A stretch of DNA of 32,215 nt, taken from positions 1 to 32,215 of the forward strand of contig NZ_JAAGPF010000061.1 in the NCBI RefSeq assembly GCF_017104645.1, given 5' to 3'. Positions within the stretch are counted from its first letter, which is position 1, and each line of letters opens with the position of its first letter. The position numbers and the translations under genes were made by a program. The stretch is from Burkholderia sp. Ac-20379 (GTDB lineage Bacteria; Pseudomonadota; Gammaproteobacteria; Burkholderiales; Burkholderiaceae). Below the pieces are notes generated by a model. It saw only the letters and a program-made list of their open reading frames with translations. It was not told the origin of the DNA and searched no databases. Shown piece by piece: positions 14,367 to 21,069 of the stretch.

Positions 14367-14900
14367 ATGTCCCGCATCAACCTCGATACGCAACTGAGCC
14401 CCGCCGTCAGCCAGCCGCTGCTGGGCCAGATCCAGCAAGCCTTCGGCGCCACGCCGAACATGTTCAAGGCGGTGTCGAACTCGCCCGCCGCGCTGCAAAG
14501 CATGTGGGCCGCGTTCGGCGCGCTCGGCAAGGGCACGCTCGGCGCGCGTCTCGGCGAGCAGATCGCCGTGGCGATCGCGAACCGCAACCGCTGCGAATAC
14601 TGTCTCGCCGCGCACACGGTGCTCGGCCAGAACGCCGGCGCAAGCGCCGCCGACATGGCCGCCGCGCAGGTGGGCGAATCGGCCGATCCGAAGACGGCCG
14701 CCGCGCTCGCGTTCGCGCTGAAGGTGGTCGAGCAGCGCGCGCAGATCGCCGACGCCGACGTGGCCAGCCTGCGTCAGGCCGGCTTCGGCGACGAGCAGGT
14801 GGTCGAGATCCTGGCCCACGTCGCGCTGAACATCTACACCAACTACATCAACGTCGCGCTCGACATTCCGGTCGACTTCCCGAAGGTCGCACTGAAGTAA
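14367..14900 (+). CDS. Carboxymuconolactone decarboxylase / AhpD-like peroxidase-related protein
   Basis: 177 aa; AAGGAG lies 8 nt before the ATG. Single helical AhpD-like domain. The signature is E64 followed by NRCEYCLAAHTVLG with Cys76, Cys79 and His83, the arrangement of AhpD, in which the two Cys and the His make a thiol peroxidase and disulfide-reductase site. The family works as hexamers or trimers and protects against peroxides or, without Cys, decarboxylates muconolactone; the CxxC here favours the peroxidase type. First gene of a run with a redoxin, DUF2024 and YggS-like protein, probably under the divergent AraC regulator. Confidence 0.9.
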   Translation: MSRINLDTQLSPAVSQPLLGQIQQAFGATPNMFKAVSNSPAALQSMWAAFGALGKGTLGARLGEQIAVAIANRNRCEYCLAAHTVLGQNAGASAADMAAAQVGESADPKTAAALAFALKVVEQRAQIADADVASLRQAGFGDEQVVEILAHVALNIYTNYINVALDIPVDFPKVALK

Positions 14901-14906
14901 GCGCAC

Positions 14907-14937
14907 GGCGGGCGGCCCGGTTCCGGGGCGGCCCGCC
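14907..14937 (+). other. Intercistronic GC-rich hairpin
   Basis: GGCGGGC (14907-14913) pairs with GCCCGCC (14931-14937), and inner CCGG segments can pair too. No U-tract. It lies between the AhpD-like and redoxin genes and may cause partial termination or protect the upstream mRNA. Confidence 0.4.
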
Positions 14938-14959
14938 CCCTCACGCCATCGATACCGTC

Positions 14960-15511
14960 ATGCCCTACGACATCGAAGCCAGCGACTGGCTCAACACCGA
15001 CGCGCCGCTCAGCCTGCCCGCCCTGCGCGGCCGCGTGGTGGCGGTCACCGTGTTCCAGATGCTGTGCCCCGGCTGCGCGCACACCAGCCTGCCGCAGGCC
15101 AACAAGCTGCACGCCGTGTTCGCGCGCCAGGATCTGGTGGTGATCGGCCTGCACAGCGTGTTCGAGCACCACGCGGCGATGACGCCCGAGGCGCTGTGCG
15201 CGTTCGCCGGCGAATACCGGCTGCGCTTCCCGATCGCGATCGACCTCGCACGGCCGCACTCGCCGGTGCCCGCAACGATGGCGAAATGGGCGCTGCAAGG
15301 CACGCCTAGCCTGCTCGTGTTCGGCCGCGACGGTGCGCTCGCATTGCAGCATTTCGGCCATCTGGAAGACCTGCGCTTGGGCGCCGTGCTGGGCGAGTTG
15401 ATCGCGCAGCGCGGCGGCATGGAAGCCGCCGCCGATGCGCCCGCGCCATCCGCCTCCTCAATCCCAACGGCTCTTGCCAAGGAATCCTGTCATGAAAATT
15501 GCCGTGTTTGA
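14960..15511 (+). CDS. Thioredoxin-fold redoxin (TlpA/peroxiredoxin-like) with CPGC active site
   Basis: 183 aa from ATG 14960; ribosome site poor. No signal peptide, so cytoplasmic. Residues 20-160 show the redoxin fold: GRVVAVTVFQMLCPGCAHTSLPQ with Cys36 and Cys39, then LVVIGLHSVFEHH, and the cis-proline loop QGTPSLLVFGRDG (Pro116). CPGC is an unusual active-site dipeptide for thioredoxins. The final 30 residues are a low-complexity Ala/Pro tail that overlaps the next gene. It likely reduces disulfides or peroxides together with the AhpD-like partner upstream. Its last 20 bp overlap DUF2024, so the two are probably translationally coupled. Confidence 0.82.
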   Translation: MPYDIEASDWLNTDAPLSLPALRGRVVAVTVFQMLCPGCAHTSLPQANKLHAVFARQDLVVIGLHSVFEHHAAMTPEALCAFAGEYRLRFPIAIDLARPHSPVPATMAKWALQGTPSLLVFGRDGALALQHFGHLEDLRLGAVLGELIAQRGGMEAAADAPAPSASSIPTALAKESCHENCRV

Positions 15512-15761
15512 CACCTACGTGGCGCGCCGCGACGGCCGCCGCATGCACTTCGACATCCTCGTGCGCGACGAGGCCGCCGACAAGGCGCCGGATCGCGTGC
15601 TCTCGCACGGCCGCCGCTATCTGGCCGCCAAGGGCGTGCCGGCCGCCGCGCTGGAGGCGCAGGAATGCCGCTTCTGCCACATCGAATCGGCGTCGCCGCA
15701 GATCGAGGCCGAGATCGAACGGATCGGTTTCGCTATCATCGAATTGCAGCATTGCGATTGA
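15492..15761 (+). CDS. DUF2024 family protein
   Basis: 89 aa from ATG 15492; AAGGA lies 9-10 nt upstream, inside the redoxin gene. Begins MKIAVFDTYVARRDGRRMHFDILV, typical of DUF2024, whose function is unknown. Residues 38-52 carry SHGRRYLAAKGVP. Cys59, Cys62 and His63 form a CRFCH motif, and the protein ends QHCD, so a small metal or redox site of C59, C62, H63 and H87/C88 is possible (inference). It overlaps the redoxin gene by 20 bp and is followed after 4 bp by the YggS-like gene, so it belongs to this operon. Confidence 0.85.
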   Translation: MKIAVFDTYVARRDGRRMHFDILVRDEAADKAPDRVLSHGRRYLAAKGVPAAALEAQECRFCHIESASPQIEAEIERIGFAIIELQHCD

Positions 15762-15765
15762 CGCC

Positions 15766-16608
15766 ATGACGGCCGCCTCCTCCATGCAAAACCGCCAGCC
15801 CACCGCCACGCTCACGCAGCACGACCGCCACGGCCGCTGGCCGCAAGCCGAATCGGCCGACGATCTGCGCCGCAACATCGCCGCGGTGCGCGCGCGCATC
15901 GCGACAGCCTGCGCACGCGCCGGCCGCGACCCCGGCGCGGTGCGCCTGCTGCCCGTCAGCAAGACCCGCAGCGAGGCCGAGATCCGGCTTGCCTACCAGG
16001 CCGGCTGCCTGCTGCTCGGCGAGAACAAGCCGCAGGAGGCGTACCGCAAATGGGAGGCGACGGCCGATCTGGCCGACCTGCACTGGTCGGTGATCGGCCA
16101 TTTGCAGACCAACAAGGCGAAGCTGGTGGCGCGCTTCGCCAGCGAATTCCAGGCGCTCGACAGCCTGCGCGTGGCCGAGGCGCTCGAGCGGCGGCTGCAG
16201 GCCGAAGGCCGCGGCCTCGACGTGCTGGTGCAGATCAACACCTCGGGCGAAGCCAGCAAGTACGGCCTGCCGCCCGAAGCGGCCGCCGCGTTCCTGCGCG
16301 AACTGCATGCGTTCCCGGCGCTGCGCGTGCGCGGGCTGATGACGCTCGCCGTGCTGTCGGCCGAACCGGCACGCGTGCGCGCGTGCTTCACGCGGCTGCG
16401 CACGCTGCGCGACCAGTTGCGGCACGATGCGCCGGGCGCGGTGTCGCTCGACGAGCTGTCGATGGGGATGTCGGGCGATTACGAAATCGCCGTGGAGGAA
16501 GGCGCGACCGTGGTGCGCGTCGGGCAGGCGATCTTCGGCGCGCGCGCGACGCCCGATTCGCATTACTGGCCGGCGGCCGATGGCGAAGCGGAAGCGGCGG
16601 CGGATTGA
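15766..16608 (+). CDS. YggS/PLPBP family pyridoxal phosphate-binding protein
   Basis: 280 aa from ATG 15766 (second in-frame ATG at 15784). A 30-residue extension precedes the barrel, making it longer than the usual 230-aa YggS. PLP-lysine motif LLPVSKTR (Lys66), then GENKPQEA, HWSVIGHLQTNKAK, VQINTSGEASKYG and the phosphate-binding end LSMGMSGDYEIAVEEGATVVRVG. All family motifs are present. The family keeps free PLP levels in balance and influences amino- and keto-acid metabolism; it has no known catalysis. The extension and the redox-operon setting suggest a paralog rather than the usual housekeeping copy, which is elsewhere in most genomes (inference). Confidence 0.9.
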   Translation: MTAASSMQNRQPTATLTQHDRHGRWPQAESADDLRRNIAAVRARIATACARAGRDPGAVRLLPVSKTRSEAEIRLAYQAGCLLLGENKPQEAYRKWEATADLADLHWSVIGHLQTNKAKLVARFASEFQALDSLRVAEALERRLQAEGRGLDVLVQINTSGEASKYGLPPEAAAAFLRELHAFPALRVRGLMTLAVLSAEPARVRACFTRLRTLRDQLRHDAPGAVSLDELSMGMSGDYEIAVEEGATVVRVGQAIFGARATPDSHYWPAADGEAEAAAD

Positions 16609-16615
16609 GGCGGGG

Positions 16616-16654
16616 GCGGGTCGAACCGCGTGTCGAGCGCGCCGCCCGACCCGC
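16616..16654. terminator. Inverted repeat between convergent YggS-like and GNAT genes
   Basis: GCGGGTCG (16616-16623) and CGACCCGC (16647-16654) are perfect 8-bp arms with a 23-nt loop, 7 bp after the YggS-like stop. There is no U-tract on either strand, so termination is uncertain. Confidence 0.35.
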
Positions 16655-16680
16655 TTGCCGCCCACCGGCCCGCTCGCAGG

Positions 16681-17280
16681 TCACACCACGCGCAGCGCCT
16701 CGTCGGCCCGCGCGCCGTCGCGCTCGGGCGAGCGCATCGCGCGGTACTCGCCACGCAGCAGCGCGTATTGCGCGAGATCGCGAAACGCCCCGCCCCAATA
16801 CCCGGCCTCGCGCTGATACCCCTCGCGCACGAAACCGAATGCATCGAGCGTGCGCAGCGACGGCGCGTTCTCGGGATGCACGCGCGCCTCGACGCGGTTG
16901 AGGCCCATCGGGCCGAAGCCGTGATCGAGCACGGCCGTCAGCGCCTCGCGCATCAGGCCCTGCCCGCGCGCCTCGGGCGCCAGCTCGTAGCCGATCACGC
17001 AACTGCGCCACGGCCGGCTCCAGCGGAACAGCCCGCACGTCCCCACCAGCGCACGATCGTCGCGCCGTTCGAGCGCCCAGCGCAGGCCGCTGCCGGCGAT
17101 CCGCCAGGCGGTGTAGGTATCGATCAGGCGAGCCGCCTGCGCGGGAGACGACATCGGATCGGCGCCGTACCAGCGCATGCCGTCGACGTCGCCGTGAATG
17201 GCGTACAGCGCCGGGGCGTCGGCCGCGCTCAGTTCGCGCAGCACGAGCCGGCGCGTCATCAGGCTCGGAAAGGGTTCCAT
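16681..17280 (-). CDS. GNAT family N-acetyltransferase (RimJ/RimL type)
   Basis: 199 aa. N-terminal TRRLVLRELSAADAPALYAIHGD, then VIGYELAPEARGQGLMREALTAVLDHGF, where RGQGLM is the acetyl-CoA pyrophosphate-binding motif A, and ARVHPENAPSLRTLDAFGFVREG (motif B), the RimJ/RimL subfamily pattern. It transfers acetyl from acetyl-CoA to a protein N-terminus or small amine; the substrate is unknown. A start at M8 (17259) would still keep the whole domain. No strong Shine-Dalgarno. It lies 201 bp downstream of the lactonase gene with a large hairpin between, so it is probably a separate transcript. Confidence 0.87.
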   Translation of the reverse strand: MEPFPSLMTRRLVLRELSAADAPALYAIHGDVDGMRWYGADPMSSPAQAARLIDTYTAWRIAGSGLRWALERRDDRALVGTCGLFRWSRPWRSCVIGYELAPEARGQGLMREALTAVLDHGFGPMGLNRVEARVHPENAPSLRTLDAFGFVREGYQREAGYWGGAFRDLAQYALLRGEYRAMRSPERDGARADEALRVV

Positions 17281-17414
17281 CGGATGGGTCGCTCGCGGCG
17301 CCTCGAGTGCTGGCCGGTTCGGGCGGCGCCCGCAGCCTGGTAGCGTGTCGCCCGCGATCCTCGCACGAGGCGGGGCGCGCGGCCATCCGTGATGGTACGC
17401 AGCCGATATGAAAC

Positions 17415-17460
17415 GCGGGCGGCGGCCCGGCCGGCGTTGTGCCGGCGCGACGCCGCCCGC
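17415..17460 (-). terminator. Large hairpin downstream of the lactonase gene
   Basis: GCGGGCGGCG (17415-17424) and CGCCGCCCGC (17451-17460) are perfect 10-bp arms enclosing a second GCCGGC/GCCGGC stem. On the minus strand it follows the lactonase stop by 21 bp but is succeeded only by GTTTC, so the U-tract is weak. Confidence 0.5.
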
Positions 17461-17481
17461 TTTCGACTGCGTCCGCCCGCG

Positions 17482-18591
17482 TCAGTCCGCGTTCGACCCG
17501 CCGAAATCGACGATCTCCACCCAGTTCGCGCCCTTGCCCACCGGCGTCTCGCCGAGCGGCGTCAGCGCGCCGTTGCGCGCGTCGATGCGATAGGTTCGCA
17601 GCGACGTCGACAACTGCCCCACCGCCAGCAGGTAACGGCCCGACGGATCGATCGCGAAGCCGCGCGGCTGCTTTTCGGTCGGCGTGGTGGCGATCCGCGT
17701 CAGGTGGCCGGTGGCGCGGTCGACGCGCCAGGTCGCCAGCGTGCTCGAGGTGCGTTCCGACGCGTACAGGAAACGGCCGTCCGGCGTCAGGTGCAGGTCG
17801 GCGCCCCACGGCGTGGCGTTACCGAAGCCGGGCGGCACGATCGACACGGTCTGCACCGGCTTGACGCGATCGTGCTCGCGATCGAACGCCAGCACGTGCA
17901 GCTTGCCGTCGAGTTCGTCGATCAGGTAGATGAAACGTTGATCGGGCGAGAAGCGGAAATGGCGCGGGCCGGATTTCGGCGGCAGCGCGTAGGCGGGCTT
18001 CGGGTCGAGCGTCAACTCGCCGGTGCCGGCGTCGAAGCCGAGCTTGAGCCACGCGTCGGCGCCGAGCACCGAGGCGAACACCGTGCGGTTGTCGGGCGCG
18101 GGCAGGATCGCGTGCGCCTTCGGGCCGGTCGGGATGGTCTGGCGCACCGCGCCCGCCACGCCGTCGGCGCCGATCGCATTGACGGCCAGCAGCGCGCCGT
18201 CGTACGAGGCCGAGAACAGCCAGCGCCCGGTCAGATCGGTCGACAGGAACGGCATGCTGTTCGCGAGCGGCGCCTGGCCGAGCTCGGCCAGATGGCCGTC
18301 GAGCGGATTCACCGCGAAGCTGAGCACGCGGTACGGCTGCGAGCGCACGCCCGCATACAGGCGCAGATGATCGGGCGACAGCGTCATCGGCATCACCGTG
18401 CCGTTCACCGGCACCGTGTCGACCGGCGTCACCGCGCCGGTGCCGGTGTCGAGCCGCAGCACGGAGATCGTGCCGCTGTCGGCGTTCGATACGTAGGCGT
18501 AGGTGGCGGCTTGCGCGGCGGGCGCGGCCGTCAGGGCCGCGGCGAGCGAAACGGCGGCCGCGATGGCGCGCAGGGCACGGTGGCGAGTCAT
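17482..18591 (-). CDS. Periplasmic lactonase family protein (6-phosphogluconolactonase-like beta-propeller)
   Basis: 369 aa from ATG 18591, with AAGGAG 8 nt upstream. Sec signal peptide MTRHRALRAIAAAVSLAAALTAAPAAQA with cleavage before ATYAYVSN. The rest is the seven-bladed propeller of the Pgl/YbhE lactonase family (PF10282): repeated blades such as TYAYVSNADSGTISVLRL, GRWLFSASYDGALLAVNAIG, RFIYLIDELDGKLHVLAFD, GRFLYASERTSSTLATWRV and GRYLLAVGQLSTSLRTYRI. Cytoplasmic Pgl enzymes hydrolyse 6-phosphogluconolactone; an exported one is more likely to act on external sugar lactones such as gluconolactone or galactonolactone, or only to bind (inference). It might feed the sugar-acid genes at 21070-25522. 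Confidence 0.87.
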   Translation of the reverse strand: MTRHRALRAIAAAVSLAAALTAAPAAQAATYAYVSNADSGTISVLRLDTGTGAVTPVDTVPVNGTVMPMTLSPDHLRLYAGVRSQPYRVLSFAVNPLDGHLAELGQAPLANSMPFLSTDLTGRWLFSASYDGALLAVNAIGADGVAGAVRQTIPTGPKAHAILPAPDNRTVFASVLGADAWLKLGFDAGTGELTLDPKPAYALPPKSGPRHFRFSPDQRFIYLIDELDGKLHVLAFDREHDRVKPVQTVSIVPPGFGNATPWGADLHLTPDGRFLYASERTSSTLATWRVDRATGHLTRIATTPTEKQPRGFAIDPSGRYLLAVGQLSTSLRTYRIDARNGALTPLGETPVGKGANWVEIVDFGGSNAD

Positions 18592-18632
18592 CCTTGATTC
18601 TCCTTATCTGTCGTCGTACAACTTAAATTGAT

Positions 18633-18660
18633 TGATTAGATCAAATTGCTGCCTGGTCAA
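18633..18660 (-). promoter_or_regulatory. Candidate promoter of the lactonase gene
   Basis: On the minus strand TTGACC (18660-18655) and TAATCA (18638-18633) are 16 bp apart, about 40 bp before the ATG. A short inverted repeat TTGAT-N7-ATCAA overlaps the -10. The -10 is poor, so this is tentative. Confidence 0.35.
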
Positions 18661-18911
18661 GCAGATCCATCTCGAATAGCTTCGTTGGATTCGCATGCCG
18701 CCGGGCAATTCTATCCAAATCAAGTCGCGTGACATCGTACATCTTGATTGTCGAGGCAGCTATGCTCCGCGACCCTGATAGCCGTCGCTGCCGGCCGGGA
18801 TCCTGCGATCGATCGCCGCCGCGCCGCCCGCCCCGCCCCGCCGCCGCCGCCGCCCGCAGGCACGATCGCCCCTCGCCGCGCCGCCGCAGCGCGGCGCTTC
18901 GCCACCCGCCA

Positions 18912-18934
18912 TTTGATTCGAATTCCGAATCAAA
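18912..18934. promoter_or_regulatory. Perfect 9-bp-arm palindrome in the 609-bp intergenic region
   Basis: TTTGATTCG (18912-18920), spacer AATTC, CGAATCAAA (18926-18934). Perfect dyad at the edge of an AT-rich tract; operator-like. No T-run follows, so it is not a terminator. Confidence 0.45.
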
Positions 18935-19200
18935 ATGAAAATGGATGCATCCGCAACCATCGATGAAAACCGCGCATCGTCCATAGGTACATTCGCACTC
19001 GCCTTGCCATCGCCCGGCCCCATCTTCCAGGGCCGAAAGATTGTTAACGCGAATGCCGCATCGCAGCGCGGAATCGATAACAAAACATGTTGCAGAGCGT
19101 AAAACCATCGACCAATCCGCAAGGATTGCGCTACATTGCCTGCCTAGAGATGGCGCATCCGACGCTATCGACATCGACGCCCACCATCCACGAGGCCATC

Positions 19201-19887
19201 ATGCGTGTTATCCGATACACCGCGCTGATCGCGGGTTCGCTGCTGACCCTGACGCTCGCCACCGGCGCCCACGCGCAAACGCCCGCGCCCGCCGCGCCGC
19301 AAACCGCCCAGCCGGTGCTGCCCGTGATCGCGACGATCGCGCCGATCTACAGCCAGCTCGTCTACTTCCGCCTGCCCACGCGCTTCGTGTCGATCTACGA
19401 AGGCACGCGCGGCGACGACTACGCGCACGAATGGGTGCTGCCCGGCGAAACCAACGCGAACTGGTCGCAGATGATCACGCTGACGGGCGCGCAGAACGTG
19501 ATCGCCAAGCACCCCGAAGCGGACGCGAAGAGCTACGCCACCAGCATCGCGGCCGGCTTCCAGAAGGCCTGCCCGCAAACCTTCGCGGCCAAGGGCATCT
19601 TCGACGGCAAGCTGAACGGCAGCGATGCGTTCTCGATGGTCGTCAGTTGCGGCAACGCCGCCGCCAGCGCGGGCCACAGCGAAACCACGGCGATCACCGT
19701 CGTGAAGGGCGCGAAGGAGCTGTACACGCTGCAATGGGCCGAGCGCGGCCCGCAATCGGCCAAGCCGGTGCCGATCGACGCCGCCATGTGGCTGCAGCGC
19801 GTGCGCAACCTGATGCCGCTGAAGGTCTGCCCGATCGTGCCGGGCGAGAAGGCGCCGTACCCGAGCTGCAGCGCGAACGTTTCCTGA
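19201..19887 (+). CDS. Periplasmic protein of unknown function
   Basis: 228 aa from ATG 19201, preceded by GAGG with 5-nt spacing; the open frame runs to 19087 but the extra part precedes a clear signal peptide. MRVIRYTALIAGSLLTLTLATGAHA is a Sec signal cleaved before QTPAPAAPQ, then a Pro/Ala/Gln linker. The mature domain has YSQLVYFRLPTRFVSIYEG, a HEWVLPGETNANWSQMITLTGAQ stretch, and SYATSIAAGFQKACPQTF. Four Cys (KACP, VSCGN, KVCP and the near-terminal PSCS) could form two disulfides. I do not recognise a named family with certainty. Monocistronic, followed by a hairpin at 19906-19932. Confidence 0.8.
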   Translation: MRVIRYTALIAGSLLTLTLATGAHAQTPAPAAPQTAQPVLPVIATIAPIYSQLVYFRLPTRFVSIYEGTRGDDYAHEWVLPGETNANWSQMITLTGAQNVIAKHPEADAKSYATSIAAGFQKACPQTFAAKGIFDGKLNGSDAFSMVVSCGNAAASAGHSETTAITVVKGAKELYTLQWAERGPQSAKPVPIDAAMWLQRVRNLMPLKVCPIVPGEKAPYPSCSANVS

Positions 19888-19905
19888 TCGCGCGTTCCAC
19901 GCTCG

Positions 19906-19935
19906 CCGGCCCGTTGAAGATCGGCGGGCCGGTTT
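19906..19935 (+). terminator. Hairpin after the periplasmic protein gene
   Basis: CCGGCCCG (19906-19913) and CGGGCCGG (19925-19932) pair perfectly across an 11-nt loop, followed by TTT. Short U-tract, but well placed 18 bp after the stop and before the convergent LysR gene. Confidence 0.55.
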
Positions 19936-19968
19936 CCTCCGCGCGCGGCGTTCGCCGCGCCGATCCGC

Positions 19969-20922
19969 TCAGCCCGCCGCGTCGCCGCGCGCGCGCCGCC
20001 TGAGAATCGCGATGAACTCCTCCATCTGCGGCGACGCCACCTCGTGCTTGCGCGTGATCGCGCTGTAGTGGCTCATGCTGCGGCGGATCTCCACCGGCAG
20101 ATACGCGAGCAGGCCCTCGTCGACGAACTTGCGCACCACCGATTGCGGCTGCAACGACACCATGTCGGTCGATTGCAGCAGCTCGAGCGTGGAGAAGATC
20201 GACGGCGTCTCCACCATGCCGACCGGCGCGACCAGCCCCGCGCCGGCGAACGTCTCCTCGAACAGTTGGCGGATCGCCGTGGGCGGCGGATAGAGAATCC
20301 ACGGCCAAGCGCCGAGATCGGCCACGTCCACGCGGCGCGCCTTCAGCAGCGGATGATGGCGGCCCACCACCACGCGCACCGGCTCGTCCGACAGCTCCAC
20401 CGCATCGAAGATCGCGCGATGGCGCGGCTCGGTCAGCCGGCCGATCATCAGGTCGAGCTGCTTCTGTTCGAGCCAGATCGCGAGCTGATCGCTGCTCTGC
20501 TCCACCAGCTTGATGACGAGCCGCGGGCGCTGCCGCTGGATCTCGCGCACCGCCGCGATCACCAGTTGCGCGGCCGAGGCCGAGATCGCGCCGACCGTCA
20601 GGTGCCCGTAACCGCCGCCCTGCTGCGTGACGAATTCGTTCGCGAACTTGCCGAGATCGGCCATCGCGCTGCTCGCGTAGCGGATCGCCAACTGCCCGAG
20701 ATCGGTGGGCCGCATCTCGCGCGGCAGCCGCTCGAACAGGCGCGCGCCGAACATGGTTTCGATATCGCCGAGGATCTTGGTGGCGGCCGGCTGCGTGACG
20801 TGCATCTGCTCGGCCGCCGCGCGCAGGTTGCGGGTGCGGCCCAGCAGTTCGAGCAACTGCAGATGCCGGAACCGCAGCTTCGGCGGCAGCGTGGCGGACA
20901 GCAGGGGGCGATGACGATCCAT
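19969..20922 (-). CDS. LysR family transcriptional regulator
   Basis: 317 aa. Winged HTH at about 14-75: LRFRHLQLLELLGRTRNLRAAAEQMHVTQPAATKILGDIE, followed by the periplasmic-binding-protein-like effector domain (LTVGAISASAAQLVIAAV to the end). The N-terminus is of the GbpR/PcaQ branch, whose members respond to sugars or aromatic acids. Divergent from the UxaA/GarD dehydratase gene with 147 bp between, where two co-centred inverted repeats lie. It is therefore very likely the activator or repressor of the sugar-acid genes downstream, with a sugar acid or its breakdown product as effector (inference). Confidence 0.92.
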   Translation of the reverse strand: MDRHRPLLSATLPPKLRFRHLQLLELLGRTRNLRAAAEQMHVTQPAATKILGDIETMFGARLFERLPREMRPTDLGQLAIRYASSAMADLGKFANEFVTQQGGGYGHLTVGAISASAAQLVIAAVREIQRQRPRLVIKLVEQSSDQLAIWLEQKQLDLMIGRLTEPRHRAIFDAVELSDEPVRVVVGRHHPLLKARRVDVADLGAWPWILYPPPTAIRQLFEETFAGAGLVAPVGMVETPSIFSTLELLQSTDMVSLQPQSVVRKFVDEGLLAYLPVEIRRSMSHYSAITRKHEVASPQMEEFIAILRRRARGDAAG

Positions 20923-20940
20923 GAGGGTAATCCCGCGCTC

Positions 20941-20995
20941 GGCGATAACCGAAAGGAATCGAGTCTAACAATTCTTCGATTGGACGTTTATCGCC
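20941..20995. promoter_or_regulatory. Nested inverted repeats, probable LysR operator
   Basis: Outer arms GGCGATAA (20941-20948) and TTATCGCC (20988-20995) and inner arms AATCGA (20957-20962) and TCGATT (20976-20981) are each perfect and share one centre near 20968.5. The right arms overlap the -35 and spacer of the dehydratase promoter; the left arms are next to the LysR start, so one protein could control both genes. Confidence 0.6.
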
Positions 20996-21009
20996 GCGCT
21001 GCCTACAGT
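20980..21009 (+). promoter_or_regulatory. Candidate promoter of the UxaA/GarD dehydratase gene
   Basis: TTGGAC (20980-20985) and TACAGT (21004-21009), spacer 18 bp, 60 bp before the ATG. Four or five matches per hexamer. Confidence 0.5.
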
Positions 21010-21069
21010 GCAGCGAAGTGGGCGTGCACGAGACACACGCCCCGCACCCCAATCCAGACGAGACGATCG

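Larger units (their letters stand above)
18592..19200. other. 609-bp divergent intergenic region, mosaic composition
   Basis: The longest gene-free stretch. AT-rich flanks (18600-18770 and 18910-19140) surround a very GC-rich block (about 18790-18905) of GCC/CCG runs. A 23-bp palindrome sits at 18912-18934. The 177-codon minus-strand frame at 18641-19174 crosses both composition classes, is low-complexity Gly/Arg in the middle and has no ribosome site, so I do not call it a gene. Confidence 0.5.

Noticed and set aside
18641..19174. 177-codon minus-strand open frame in the 609-bp gap
   Set aside because: Low-complexity Gly/Arg centre, crosses abrupt composition changes, no Shine-Dalgarno and no known domain.
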